From Clostridia bacterium (GTDB taxonomy: Bacteria; Bacillota; Clostridia; Oscillospirales; Acutalibacteraceae), in assembly GCA_017625095.1 (NCBI GenBank), contig JAGALQ010000020.1, positions 62,001 through 126,000 of the forward strand: 64,000 nt of DNA. Reading direction: 5' to 3'. The notes below the pieces were generated by a model, which saw only the letters and a list, made by a program, of their open reading frames with translations, searched no databases and had not been told where the DNA came from. The position numbers and the translations under genes were made by a program. The first letter of the stretch is position 1. Every line of letters begins with the position of its first letter. This document shows, one piece after another, positions 15,068-23,971 of the stretch.

Positions 15068-18000
15068 ATGTCAGGAATTACACAGTTTACAAAAGGATTA
15101 TTCGAATATGACGAGCTCTCCCGTGCAGTTGACAGAAACTGTCTGCCTATGGGTGTGCTCGGACTTTCGCATATCCACAAAGCTCACTTCATCCATTCAC
15201 TCTGCGAAGAGAAAAAGCGCCGTGCACTTATCATAACACCCGACGAAAACTCGGCAACCAAGCTGCGTGATGACCTTATTTCAATGGGCACCGCCGCCGC
15301 TTTATATCCTGCAGGCGATTTCAGCTTCCGTCCGACTCAGGCGCATTCGCGTGATTATGAGCAGCGCAGACTCGGTGTGCTCTCATCAATGGCACAGCAG
15401 ACCGTTGACGCTGTTGTAATGAGCGTTGAGGCGGCACTTCAGCTGACAATTGAGCCGCACATTCTGCGCAGAAACACAATGGTTATTGAGGTCGGCAGTG
15501 AGATTCCGCTGGATATGATTGCCGACGACCTTATTGCCGCAGGCTACACAAGGTGCGAGCTTGTCGAGGGCAGAGGTCAGTTTGCAATAAGAGGCGGACT
15601 GATTGATATTTTCCCGCCTTCACTCGAGTATCCCGTGCGAATTGAGCTGTGGGGCGAAGAGGTTGACAGCATCGCCTATTTTGAAACGGATACTCAGCGC
15701 CGCACCGAGCAGATCGGTCAGGTGATTATAACACCTGCAACGGGCATACTGTATGAAAGCCCAGAATCGCTTATAGGCATTATCGAGTCGCATAAGGCAA
15801 CCCTCAGAGGCAAGGGCTCTGTCAAGGCAAAGGCACTGCTTGATGAGGATATTGAGAAAATACGCAACGGAATAAGAATCGAATCGCTAGACAGATATCT
15901 GCCGCTGCTCGGCAACGGCGGATCAACGATATTTGAGCACGCAGAGGGATATATGCTCATAGTCTGCGAAACATCAGCTGTCAAAACTCACGCTCAGGCA
16001 AGCGAAAAAATACTCCTCGAGGACATCAAGGCGATGTTTGAGGAGGGTGTACTCTCCAAGGGAATGGACAGATTTGCCATCACCTTTGACGAGCTGACAT
16101 CAATATATGAGAAAAAGCACGCAATTTATTTTGACAACCTGCCGCGCGGCAGCTTTGACACACCCGTAAAAAACCTTGTAACAGTTTCAGCGCGTCAGCT
16201 TCCTCCCTGGACGGGTCAGCTGACCGACCTTATCGAGGACGTGCGCCCCGCAATATCAAAGGACTACCGCGCTGTTGTTTTTGCAGGCACGGAGAAGGCG
16301 GCAAAATCGCTCACTCAGGAGCTGCAGGATGAAGGGATATCGACTATGTATTTCCCCGTTGTGCCCAAGGAGTTTCCTGCAGGCTGTGTCAGCATAATCA
16401 ACGGCAGCCTTTCATTCGGCTTTGAGTACAATGCGGCAAAAGCACTTGTAATCACCTATGGCTCACGTCAGGCAAAGCTCGGCTCACTGCGCAAAACAAA
16501 GAAGAAAAACAAGGGTCAGACCTTCAACAGCCTCGATGAGCTTCACAGAGGCGACTACGTTGTTCACGCAACACACGGCATCGGCATTTTTGACGGCATA
16601 AACAGCCTCAATGCCGACGGTATGATAAAGGACTATATTAAAATCAAATACGCTAAAGACGGTGTGCTCTACGTGCCCGTCACACAGCTTGATCTTGTCA
16701 CAAAATATATAGGACCGGGCAGCGAAACAAAGACGGTTTCGCTCAACAAGCTCGGCAGTGACGACTGGAACAGAACACGATCAAGGGTACGCTCAAGCGT
16801 AAAGGATATGGCGGCAGAGCTCATCAACCTCTATTCAAAGCGCCTTAACATCAAGGGTCACGCATTCTCTCCCGACATTGATATGCAGAACGATTTTGAG
16901 CGCAGGTTTGAGTTTGAGGAAACGGAAGACCAGCTGCGCTGCATAGCCGAAATCAAACGCGATATGGAAAAACCGCACCCGATGGACAGACTGCTTTGCG
17001 GTGACGTAGGCTTCGGCAAAACAGAGGTTGCGCTGCGTGCGGCATTCAAGTGCGTTGCCGACGGCAAACAGTGCGCAATCCTCGTGCCGACAACTCTGCT
17101 TGCAATGCAGCACTACCAGACAATCAAAAAGCGTTTTGACACATTTCCCGTTGACTGCGATATGATATCACGCTTCCGCACACCGAAGGAGCAGGAAAAA
17201 ATTCTTGCCGCTCTGCGCAGAGGCTCGCTTGAAATTATAGTCGGCACACACAGACTTATTTCAAAGGATATCAAATTCAAGGATCTCGGACTTGTAATTA
17301 TAGATGAGGAGCAGCGTTTCGGTGTTGAGCAAAAGGAAAAGCTCAAGGAGCTTTATCCGCACGTTGACGTGCTCACACTCTCCGCAACACCTATACCGAG
17401 AACGCTGAATATGGCGATGTCGGGTATCAGGGATATGTCAACACTTGAAGAAGCACCAATGGACAGACATCCCGTGCAGACATACGTTATCGAATATGAC
17501 CTTGATATAATCACGCAGGCAATTGACCGCGAAATCCGCAGAGGCGGTCAGGTATACTACCTGCACAACAGAGTTGATGACATCGAGCGCTGTGCGGCAA
17601 GGCTGCACGATGCATTGCCCGATGCAAAAATCGTAATCGGCCACGGAAAGATGAGCGAGGACGAGCTCAGCGAAGTGTGGCAGCAGATGATTGAGGGCGA
17701 AGCGGATGTGCTTGTGTGCACAACGATAATTGAAACAGGTGTTGACGTGCCAAATGCCAACACGCTGATAATTGAAAACGCAGACCGTATGGGTCTTGCA
17801 CAGCTTCATCAGATAAGAGGACGAGTCGGCAGAAGCTCACGCAGAGCGAGCGCATATTTCACCTTCACGCTCGGCAAGGAGCTCAGCGACATTGCAACAC
17901 ACAGACTTGAAGCAATCAGAGAATTCACCGAGTTCGGCAGCGGCTTCAAGATTGCGATGCGTGACCTTGAGCTCAGAGGTGCAGGCAACGTGCTCGGCGC

Positions 18001-18538
18001 ACAGCAGCACGGCTATATGGAGGCTGTCGGCTACGATATGTACGTCAAGCTCCTTGGCGAAGCGATAAGCGAAGAGAAGGGCGAAGAGCCGACAGAGCCT
18101 ACAAAGGAATGTCTTATTGACCTGAGAGTCGATGCACACATTCCCGAAAAATATATTTCAAACGTGCCGCAGAAGCTTGCGATGTACCGCAGGATTGCAG
18201 ACATCAAAAACGAAGCTGATGCAGACGACGTACTCGACGAGCTTATCGACCGCTTCGGTGACCCGCCGCCGAGTGTTACTGGGCTTATCAATGTTTCGCT
18301 GCTGCGTAACTCTGCCGCACAGCTCGGCATTTACGAAATCGGTCAGAAGATGAAGGTGCTTCACCTCTACCTTGAAAGACCCGATATGGGCAAAGTTGCT
18401 GCACTTATCACCGCAATGGGCAAACGCGCATCAATTGTCGCAAAGGGATCAAAACCGTATATCGCGATTAAGATTATGCCCGGTGACGAGCCTGTTGACC
18501 TGCTCAGAAAAGCTGTAAGCGCAATGGCAAATGCATAA
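15068..18538 (+). CDS. mfd: transcription-repair coupling factor
   Basis: 1156 residues, full length. Mfd removes RNA polymerase stalled at DNA damage and recruits UvrA. The UvrB-like N-terminal part has GRGQFAIRGGLIDIFPP; the RNA polymerase interaction domain has LHRGDYVVHATHGIG; the helicase has Walker A CGDVGFGKTE, the DEEQ box IIDEEQRFG, TATP-type LSATPIPRTL, and LHNRVDDI and IRGRVGRSS in the second lobe. The TRCF C-terminal domain ends the protein. GAGGAGG lies 6 bases before the ATG. It closes the ychF operon and is followed directly by a hairpin array. Confidence 0.97.
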   Translation: MSGITQFTKGLFEYDELSRAVDRNCLPMGVLGLSHIHKAHFIHSLCEEKKRRALIITPDENSATKLRDDLISMGTAAALYPAGDFSFRPTQAHSRDYEQRRLGVLSSMAQQTVDAVVMSVEAALQLTIEPHILRRNTMVIEVGSEIPLDMIADDLIAAGYTRCELVEGRGQFAIRGGLIDIFPPSLEYPVRIELWGEEVDSIAYFETDTQRRTEQIGQVIITPATGILYESPESLIGIIESHKATLRGKGSVKAKALLDEDIEKIRNGIRIESLDRYLPLLGNGGSTIFEHAEGYMLIVCETSAVKTHAQASEKILLEDIKAMFEEGVLSKGMDRFAITFDELTSIYEKKHAIYFDNLPRGSFDTPVKNLVTVSARQLPPWTGQLTDLIEDVRPAISKDYRAVVFAGTEKAAKSLTQELQDEGISTMYFPVVPKEFPAGCVSIINGSLSFGFEYNAAKALVITYGSRQAKLGSLRKTKKKNKGQTFNSLDELHRGDYVVHATHGIGIFDGINSLNADGMIKDYIKIKYAKDGVLYVPVTQLDLVTKYIGPGSETKTVSLNKLGSDDWNRTRSRVRSSVKDMAAELINLYSKRLNIKGHAFSPDIDMQNDFERRFEFEETEDQLRCIAEIKRDMEKPHPMDRLLCGDVGFGKTEVALRAAFKCVADGKQCAILVPTTLLAMQHYQTIKKRFDTFPVDCDMISRFRTPKEQEKILAALRRGSLEIIVGTHRLISKDIKFKDLGLVIIDEEQRFGVEQKEKLKELYPHVDVLTLSATPIPRTLNMAMSGIRDMSTLEEAPMDRHPVQTYVIEYDLDIITQAIDREIRRGGQVYYLHNRVDDIERCAARLHDALPDAKIVIGHGKMSEDELSEVWQQMIEGEADVLVCTTIIETGVDVPNANTLIIENADRMGLAQLHQIRGRVGRSSRRASAYFTFTLGKELSDIATHRLEAIREFTEFGSGFKIAMRDLELRGAGNVLGAQQHGYMEAVGYDMYVKLLGEAISEEKGEEPTEPTKECLIDLRVDAHIPEKYISNVPQKLAMYRRIADIKNEADADDVLDELIDRFGDPPPSVTGLINVSLLRNSAAQLGIYEIGQKMKVLHLYLERPDMGKVAALITAMGKRASIVAKGSKPYIAIKIMPGDEPVDLLRKAVSAMANA

Positions 18539-18553
18539 AAATAAAACTTAAAT

Positions 18554-18806
18554 GAATTGATTTATCGATTCAAATCATGTTGCAAAGCAACAAATCACGG
18601 CGATCACGCCAAATCATGCGACAGCAAATCATTCAGACTTAAAGACAATGGCACAAGCTTACCTCGGTGCAATTAACTTCATTGTGTTTATCAATTTTAT
18701 TGAGGTATTAAAAATATGATTTGCCTTAACGGCGTGATTTGATTTCTTCGAAATCATGATTTGCAAAATTAACTTTTGCATGATTTGCGTTTTAAAAAAC
18801 GCATTA
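18554..18806. repeat. two-sided hairpin array with linkers AAATCA / TGATTT
   Basis: The left half (18554-18636) has hairpins GAAT/ATTC, GTTGC/GCAAC, GGCG/CGCC and TGC/GCA separated by AAATCA. The centre (18646-18706) is an inverted copy of the conserved core seen at 6258 and 6421, with loop CTTACCTCGG inside GCAC/GTGC. The right half (18714-18806) has GCC/GGC, GATTTC/GAAATC, GCAAAA/TTTTGC and GCGTTTT/AAAACGC separated by ATGATTT. Left and right linkers are reverse complements. No gene is seen in the 346 bases after mfd. Confidence 0.8.
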
Positions 18807-18837
18807 TTTTATAAAACTGCATATTTAAAAGCTCCTT

Positions 18838-18867
18838 GGTAATGCTATTACCGACCGTACAAACGGT
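18838..18867 (+). other. two small hairpins before the DUF378 gene
   Basis: GGTAAT/ATTACC (18838-18852) and ACCGT/ACGGT (18854-18867) follow each other just upstream of the AAGGGG ribosome-binding site. Their role is unknown. Confidence 0.4.
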
Positions 18868-18884
18868 AAAAAGGGGTGAGTAAA

Positions 18885-19121
18885 ATGTTGGATAAAGCAT
18901 CACTTGTGCTTGTAATTATCGGCGCACTCAACTGGGGCAGCATCGGACTTTTCAAGTTTGACCTTGTGGCTTGGATTTTCGGCGGTCAGGCAGCAATCGC
19001 CAGCCGTATTATCTATACACTTGTTGCCCTTGCCGGTATCTGGTGCATCTCACTGCTCTTCCGCACTGATGCGGAGGGCGCAACGGTTGTTACCACAAAC
19101 AGCAACGATTCAATCGAATAA
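18885..19121 (+). CDS. DUF378 family small membrane protein
   Basis: 78 residues with two transmembrane helices (about 4-25 and 38-58). The segment LVIIGALNWGSIGLFKFDLVAWI is typical of DUF378 (shown here only to describe the pattern: a glycine-rich first helix with NWG, then a short loop with FD). The function of the family is unknown. I prefer the ATG at 18885 because AGGGG lies 8 bases upstream; an in-frame GTG at 18876 overlaps that site. The tail is polar and rich in Thr, Asn and Ser. The next gene, GH20, lies 49 bases downstream with its own ribosome-binding site. Confidence 0.85.
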   Translation: MLDKASLVLVIIGALNWGSIGLFKFDLVAWIFGGQAAIASRIIYTLVALAGIWCISLLFRTDAEGATVVTTNSNDSIE

Positions 19122-19170
19122 ACAAGCTTTCTCACGGGGATTATTTCCCCATACATAAGGAGGGTTATCT

Positions 19171-20616
19171 TTGCATATCGTACCAATTCCCAGCCGTATA
19201 ATTTATTATGACGGAAACGTCGGACAAAATGCAGTAATCACAAAAGAAATAATAACCGATGCCTCGCTCGGTGAAGAGGGCTACATAATCCGCACTTCAC
19301 TCAATTCAATCACACTCTGCGCGCAGACCGATGCAGGTTTATTCTACGCAGAAAAAACGCTTGAGCAGTTAAGGCTTTATTCTTCAATTCCCTGTATGGA
19401 AATCAAAGACTCTCCTGCGTTTTCATACCGCGGATTTATGCTTGACAGCGCAAGACATATGCAGAGCGTTGACGAAATCAAAAAACTTGTCGATGCAGCC
19501 GCACTTTTCAAGTTCAACACGATGCACTGGCACCTGAGTGATGATCAGGGCTACAGAATTGAGAGCAAGAAATTTCCGCTGCTCAACGAAAAGGGCTCGT
19601 GGAGAGAGAGCGACAACTTCGGTTCAATGCATACAGGTGTGCGCTACGGCGGATATTACACTCACGAAGAAATAAGCGAGATAGTGAGCTACTGCAAGGA
19701 GAGATTTATTGACGTTGTGCCCGAAATTGACCTGCCCGGTCACACAACAGCAATCATCAGCGCTTATCCTCACCTCTCCTGCCGCAAGGAGCAGATACCC
19801 GTGCAGACAAAGCAGGGCATTTTTGAGGACGTGCTCTGCGTCAGCAGCGAAGAAACGCTTGAGTTTGTGTACGCACTTCTTGATGAAGTAATGCCGCTGT
19901 TTCCGTCGGAGCGATTCCACATAGGCGGCGATGAGGTAAAATTCAACCGCTGGAAGGAATGCCCGGAATGCAGAGAAAAACTGAAAAAGCTCGGCAAGGA
20001 TAACTATGCCGCACTTCAGTCTGATTTTACGGCAAAGCTTATCTCTTACCTCAAGAGCAAGGGCAAAAAGCCGACCGTATGGAACGAAAGCCTTGCAGGC
20101 GGCGACATCGACCGCGACACAACCGTGCAGATGTGGTTGGACGGCAAAAAGCACAGCGTGCGCCACGCAAACCGTGCAGGCAAGGTTATCGTCAGCGATT
20201 TTTACCACTACTACTGCGACTATCCTTACCATATGACACCGCTTGAGAAAACGTATAACTTCAACCCGATTCTCAAAGGCATTGCGCCCGTTATGAGTAA
20301 AAACGTAATAGGAGTTGAAGCACCGCTGTGGACAGAATATATCTGCGATTTTGATAAGCTGTGCTATATGTTTTTTCCGCGTTTTGCAGCTGTAGCCGAG
20401 GTTGGCTGGAGCAGCAGAGAAAAGCTTGACTGCCGCAGCTTTGAGCGACGCTTCAATGCAGTAACCCCGTTGCTTGAAAAAAGAGGAATTAAGCCTGCAC
20501 CGCCGTCGCATTGGAATCCCACGCTTCCCGAAAGACTTATCGGCACAATCGGATTTTTCAAGGATAAAATTTCAATCAGTGCGCTGACAAATTCTTTCAA
20601 TTCACAAATCAGCTGA
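19171..20616 (+). CDS. glycoside hydrolase family 20 beta-N-acetylhexosaminidase
   Basis: 481 residues. A short GH20b-like N-terminal domain (about 1-80) precedes the barrel. MHWHLSDDQGYR (118-129) and the catalytic pair D254-E255 in HIGGDEVKF mark a GH20 enzyme that uses the substrate acetamido group and removes terminal GlcNAc or GalNAc. The later EAPLWTEY segment is the usual barrel strand 8. No signal peptide is present, so it should act in the cytoplasm on imported oligosaccharides or glycolipids. The start is a TTG, supported by AAGGAGGG 6 bases upstream. A DUF1540 gene follows. Confidence 0.93.
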   Translation: MHIVPIPSRIIYYDGNVGQNAVITKEIITDASLGEEGYIIRTSLNSITLCAQTDAGLFYAEKTLEQLRLYSSIPCMEIKDSPAFSYRGFMLDSARHMQSVDEIKKLVDAAALFKFNTMHWHLSDDQGYRIESKKFPLLNEKGSWRESDNFGSMHTGVRYGGYYTHEEISEIVSYCKERFIDVVPEIDLPGHTTAIISAYPHLSCRKEQIPVQTKQGIFEDVLCVSSEETLEFVYALLDEVMPLFPSERFHIGGDEVKFNRWKECPECREKLKKLGKDNYAALQSDFTAKLISYLKSKGKKPTVWNESLAGGDIDRDTTVQMWLDGKKHSVRHANRAGKVIVSDFYHYYCDYPYHMTPLEKTYNFNPILKGIAPVMSKNVIGVEAPLWTEYICDFDKLCYMFFPRFAAVAEVGWSSREKLDCRSFERRFNAVTPLLEKRGIKPAPPSHWNPTLPERLIGTIGFFKDKISISALTNSFNSQIS

Positions 20617-20665
20617 ATATAACACCACCGTGCGGCAAAAATAACAGTGCGGAGGTGATATTAAA

Positions 20666-20833
20666 ATGAAATGTGATAATGAAAACAAGTGCATCCGTTG
20701 CAGCGTTACACAGTGCAAGTACCACTGTAACACTTCTAACTACTGCACACTTGACACAGTTTCAATCGGCACTCACGAGGCTAACCCCACACAGCCCGAA
20801 TGTGTTGACTGCTATTCTTTCGAAAAGAAATAA
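20666..20833 (+). CDS. DUF1540 cysteine-rich mini-protein
   Basis: 55 residues with eight cysteines in the DUF1540 spacing: CIRC-SVTQCKYHC, then YC and ECVDC. The pattern suggests a small metal-binding knuckle; family function is unknown and many members occur in spore-forming clostridia. GGAGGTG at 20651-20657 lies 8 bases before the ATG, and an intrinsic terminator follows 8 bases after the stop. It may be co-transcribed with the GH20 gene (49-base gap). Confidence 0.85.
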   Translation: MKCDNENKCIRCSVTQCKYHCNTSNYCTLDTVSIGTHEANPTQPECVDCYSFEKK

Positions 20834-20841
20834 AAAGAGCA

Positions 20842-20880
20842 AAATCCTGACAGATTGTTCTATCTGTCAGGATTTTTTTG
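20842..20880 (+). terminator. intrinsic terminator after the DUF1540 gene
   Basis: AAATCCTGACAGAT pairs with ATCTGTCAGGATTT around TGTTCT, followed by a T run on the plus strand. It can also serve the broken EamA gene from the other side. Confidence 0.85.
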
Positions 20881-20895
20881 TTTTATCTGATATCA

Positions 20896-21406
20896 TCAGA
20901 CACAGGCACCGAGAACAAATAATGAGCCCTTGTTGAACTCAAACGAGCCTTCACCTTCAAAGGACAGTATTGCACTTGCAACGGTTACAAGCAAAATTGC
21001 AATCCAGAGTCTTCTGAAAACAACCTCTTTAAAAATGACAAGGGCAATAATTGATGTTGCAACGATTTCAAAATTGTTTAGAAGCGATACGTTTGCGGAA
21101 TTGGTCATTGTAATGCCGAACATAAGAAGAATCGGTGCCGCTATATCAAGCACAACCATTGCAACGGTATAAGCAGCTCTTTTTTGTAAGCGGCTCTCTT
21201 TTTGCCGCTTTGCCTGTTGCCTTTTCAATTAAGCCGTAGAGAAACAGCCCTATACCTGCGCCGAGATACAGGAACGACGCCATCATCGTAGGTTCAATAT
21301 GGTTGAGCAACAATTTGGAAAGAGGAACGTTTATTGCGTAAAGTGCCGCCGCAAGCACGGCATAAAATGTTGCTTTGTTTTTGGTCTTAAACTTGCTGTA
21401 GCACAT
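20896..21406 (-). pseudogene. broken EamA/DMT-family transporter
   Basis: Two overlapping minus-strand frames make the first half of an EamA permease. 21406-21146 encodes NKATFYAVLAAALYAINVPLSKLLL and the second helix up to TGKAAKREPLTKK; 21228-20896 resumes with AAYTVAMVVLDIAAPILLMFG and ends at LGACV. A one-base shift, probably in the run of T around 21178-21184, separates them. The second EamA half (about 150 residues) is missing: a stop codon comes where intact proteins continue with a Cys-Trp-Gly segment. I judge the gene non-functional. A sequencing error could explain the shift but not the missing half. Confidence 0.8.
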
Positions 21407-21428
21407 CCGTAAATTACAGTTAGTGATT

Positions 21429-22265
21429 TCACCTCAGAAATTCTTCTATTCTTTCCGCATCCTTATATCCGAGCTCATACAGTTTATTCAACCCTGTTTT
21501 TTCTCTGGTTGCCGTTTTAATTCCGAAACATTCTTCCGGGCTGAGAATCAGAACCTTTCCTTGTTCTTCAAGCCTGAGAATTTCATCTATTCTTTTATTA
21601 TATGCTGTGTGCGACGCTGCTACGGCTTTTGCAATCTGAGGATATTGCGAAAGCAAAATATTGACAAGGTGTTTGGGGAATGCAGACTTTTTACGGTTGA
21701 CGGGAAATGTCAGGCAGATAATCAATTTATCGCAACCGTCTTCAAATGCTTTTTTGTACGGAACAGGGTCAGAAACACCGCCGTCAAAATACCTTCCGTT
21801 TTTAAATGAAACGGGTTGGCGTGTTGCAACGGGAATTGCACAGCTTGCCTTCAGCAAAGTGAAATCATTATAAGCAAAATCGCTTTTATAAAAAAATTTC
21901 TGTTCGGCAGTTTCGGCATCAGTTACCGCAACAACAAACTTTTTGGTTGATTTTTCAACTGCATCAAAATCCAGAGGATTTTTACCGTAACTGTTTGTTA
22001 TATCGGAATAAATATAATCAAGGTTGATATACATTCCTTTTTTTAAATAATTACCTATACCCATATATTCTTTTTCAAATGAATATTCCTCATAAAACCT
22101 TTTCAGCCTTCCGCGCTGTCCGGCTATGTATGTTATGAGATTTGCACTGCCTGCAGAAACACCCAGGCAGTATTCAATATCAACAGAATTATCGAGCAGA
22201 TAATCGATAACACCACTTACGTAGTTTCCTCTTAAACCGCCGCCTACATCCAGTATGCCGACCAT
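21429..22265 (-). CDS. patatin-like phospholipase family protein
   Basis: 278 residues. The oxyanion loop is GGGLRG (8-13), the nucleophile S37 sits in GVSAGS, and the catalytic aspartate is in YFDGGVSDPVP. This Ser-Asp dyad defines patatin-like lipid acyl hydrolases. The subgroup (YjjU/RssA-like, often with a C-terminal DUF6363-type part) is cytoplasmic or membrane-associated. The substrate is unknown. The gene is AT-rich and lies 48 bases downstream of znuC, in the place where a znuB permease gene would be expected. Confidence 0.88.
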   Translation of the reverse strand: MVGILDVGGGLRGNYVSGVIDYLLDNSVDIEYCLGVSAGSANLITYIAGQRGRLKRFYEEYSFEKEYMGIGNYLKKGMYINLDYIYSDITNSYGKNPLDFDAVEKSTKKFVVAVTDAETAEQKFFYKSDFAYNDFTLLKASCAIPVATRQPVSFKNGRYFDGGVSDPVPYKKAFEDGCDKLIICLTFPVNRKKSAFPKHLVNILLSQYPQIAKAVAASHTAYNKRIDEILRLEEQGKVLILSPEECFGIKTATREKTGLNKLYELGYKDAERIEEFLR

Positions 22266-22313
22266 AACTCACCTCATAAACCATCAGGTACACCTTAATA
22301 ATTTAATTTCTCT

Positions 22314-23024
22314 TCAGGCTTCTTGCTTTCCTGCAAAGTGTTTGCCGAGGTCTGAAGAGAGATACTCCTCTGTTGTGCCGAAAAACTCGACACCCCTGCC
22401 GATGTGAAGTATTTTGTCGGAATACTTCACAGCACCCGAAATATCGTGAGATACCATAATAACTGCAATGCCGTTTGTTTTGTTGAGCTTTGAAATGGAT
22501 TCGTAAAGCTCTGCCGAAACAAGAGGATCAAGACCCGTTACAGGCTCGTCGAGAATAAGCAGTTTTTCTGTTGCACAAAGTGCACGCGCAAGAAGCGCAC
22601 GCTGCTGCTGACCGCCCGACAAATCACAGTAAGGTTTGTGGTGAATGTGCTCAATGCCAAGCTCGTGAATCGCATCGTGAGCACGCTGTCTGTCAGAGCG
22701 TGAACGCATACCCAGCAGGCGTGCACCACCGGTACAGCCCGAAAGCACAACCTCGTGCACACAGGCCGGAAAATCGCGCTGAATTGCCGTTTGCTGCGGC
22801 AGATAGCCGATACCTTTGCGTGTCAGACCGTCGCCGAAACCGACGCTGCCGCCCTTGAGGGGAAGCAAACCCGCAATGCCCTTGAGCAGGGTTGATTTGC
22901 CCGAGCCGTTTTCGCCGACAATGCTCAGCCACTCACCGTCATTCAGCGAAAAACTGACATCGCGAAGTACCGCCTCACGGTCATAGCTCATTGTTAAATT
23001 TTTAACTTCGATAAATTTTTTCAT
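22314..23024 (-). CDS. znuC: zinc/manganese-type ABC transporter ATP-binding protein
   Basis: 236 residues. Walker A is GENGSGKST (about 38-46), the signature is LSGGQQQR, Walker B is LLILDEPVTGLD, and the switch histidine is in VSHD. The Q-loop region GYLPQQ and the short length match ZnuC/MntB-type ATPases of metal ABC importers. Its start codon overlaps the stop of the binding-protein gene (TAATG), so translation is coupled. The membrane permease gene that should follow is absent from this locus. Confidence 0.9.
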   Translation of the reverse strand: MKKFIEVKNLTMSYDREAVLRDVSFSLNDGEWLSIVGENGSGKSTLLKGIAGLLPLKGGSVGFGDGLTRKGIGYLPQQTAIQRDFPACVHEVVLSGCTGGARLLGMRSRSDRQRAHDAIHELGIEHIHHKPYCDLSGGQQQRALLARALCATEKLLILDEPVTGLDPLVSAELYESISKLNKTNGIAVIMVSHDISGAVKYSDKILHIGRGVEFFGTTEEYLSSDLGKHFAGKQEA

Positions 23025-23971
23025 TATTCAACACCCAGTGCGGTTTTAAGATTTGTAAGGTTTCTTTCCATAAGCGTGAGGTAGGTTTCACCTGCATCAA
23101 AATCTTCCGCAGAGAGATTGTGGCAGGAATGAAGCTCAAGCACGCTGACACCCGTCTGCTGAGCAACGGCATCCGCAACCTTGCGGTTAGAGAGCTCCGC
23201 ACAGAAAACGGCAGGTATATTTTTGCTCTTCACTTCGTTGACAATTTTCACAATTACGGCAGGGCTCGGCTCGGTATTTGAGGTGCACGAATCGAACGCC
23301 GCAATATAATCAAGACCGTATTCTTCACAGAAATAAAGCATCGCAAAACGGTCGCACATAACAACTGTTTTGTTTTTCGCTGAGTCGCTCACCGACCTCA
23401 AATTGCCGTCAAGGGCAGCAAGCTTTTCGAGATATATCTGTTCATTGTTTTTGTAAAAGTAAGCGTTTTCAGGGTCAATTTCGCAGAGCTTTGCGCAAAT
23501 TCGCCTTACCATCTCCATCGAATTGACAGGTGAAGTCCAGATGTGCGGGTCAGCCGAATGATCGTGCGAATCTTCGCTGTGATCTGAATGGTTTGCATCG
23601 CTTTTTTCAAGCTGAATCTCTTCCGAAACGTTGAGCACCTCAACGCTTTCGCTGAGGGTACTGATGATGCTCTCCGCCCACGCTTCCATTGTTTCGCCCG
23701 TATAGACAAACAGGTCGCACTCATTGATTTTAACCATATCGGCAGGGCTCGGGTCATAGCTGTGGCTATCCGTACCCGGTGTGAGAAGCAGAGTTATTTC
23801 AGCCTTATCCCCTGCTATTTCGCGCACAAAATCATACTGCGGAAACAGCGTGCAGACAACACTTATTTTATTATCCTCATTATCGGTCTTTTCACTCTGA
23901 CCGCAGGCGGCAAAACAGAAAAGAAGCGCCGCACACAGCAGAAGTGACAAGCATTTTATGCCTTTGCGCAT
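23024..23971 (-). CDS. znuA: zinc ABC transporter substrate-binding lipoprotein
   Basis: About 315 residues. A lipoprotein signal ends in a FAAC lipobox, so the mature protein should be tethered outside the membrane. Metal ligands of cluster A-I proteins are visible: the histidine of GTDSHSYDP, the one in ADPHIW, and an acidic ligand toward the C-terminus. A His/Asp-rich loop (HSDHSEDSHDHSADPH) just before DPHIW is typical of ZnuA rather than Mn-binding relatives. I prefer the ATG at 23971, with GGGGTG 8 bases upstream, over the in-frame GTG at 23980. It overlaps the fur-family gene. Confidence 0.9.
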   Translation of the reverse strand: MRKGIKCLSLLLCAALLFCFAACGQSEKTDNEDNKISVVCTLFPQYDFVREIAGDKAEITLLLTPGTDSHSYDPSPADMVKINECDLFVYTGETMEAWAESIISTLSESVEVLNVSEEIQLEKSDANHSDHSEDSHDHSADPHIWTSPVNSMEMVRRICAKLCEIDPENAYFYKNNEQIYLEKLAALDGNLRSVSDSAKNKTVVMCDRFAMLYFCEEYGLDYIAAFDSCTSNTEPSPAVIVKIVNEVKSKNIPAVFCAELSNRKVADAVAQQTGVSVLELHSCHNLSAEDFDAGETYLTLMERNLTNLKTALGVE

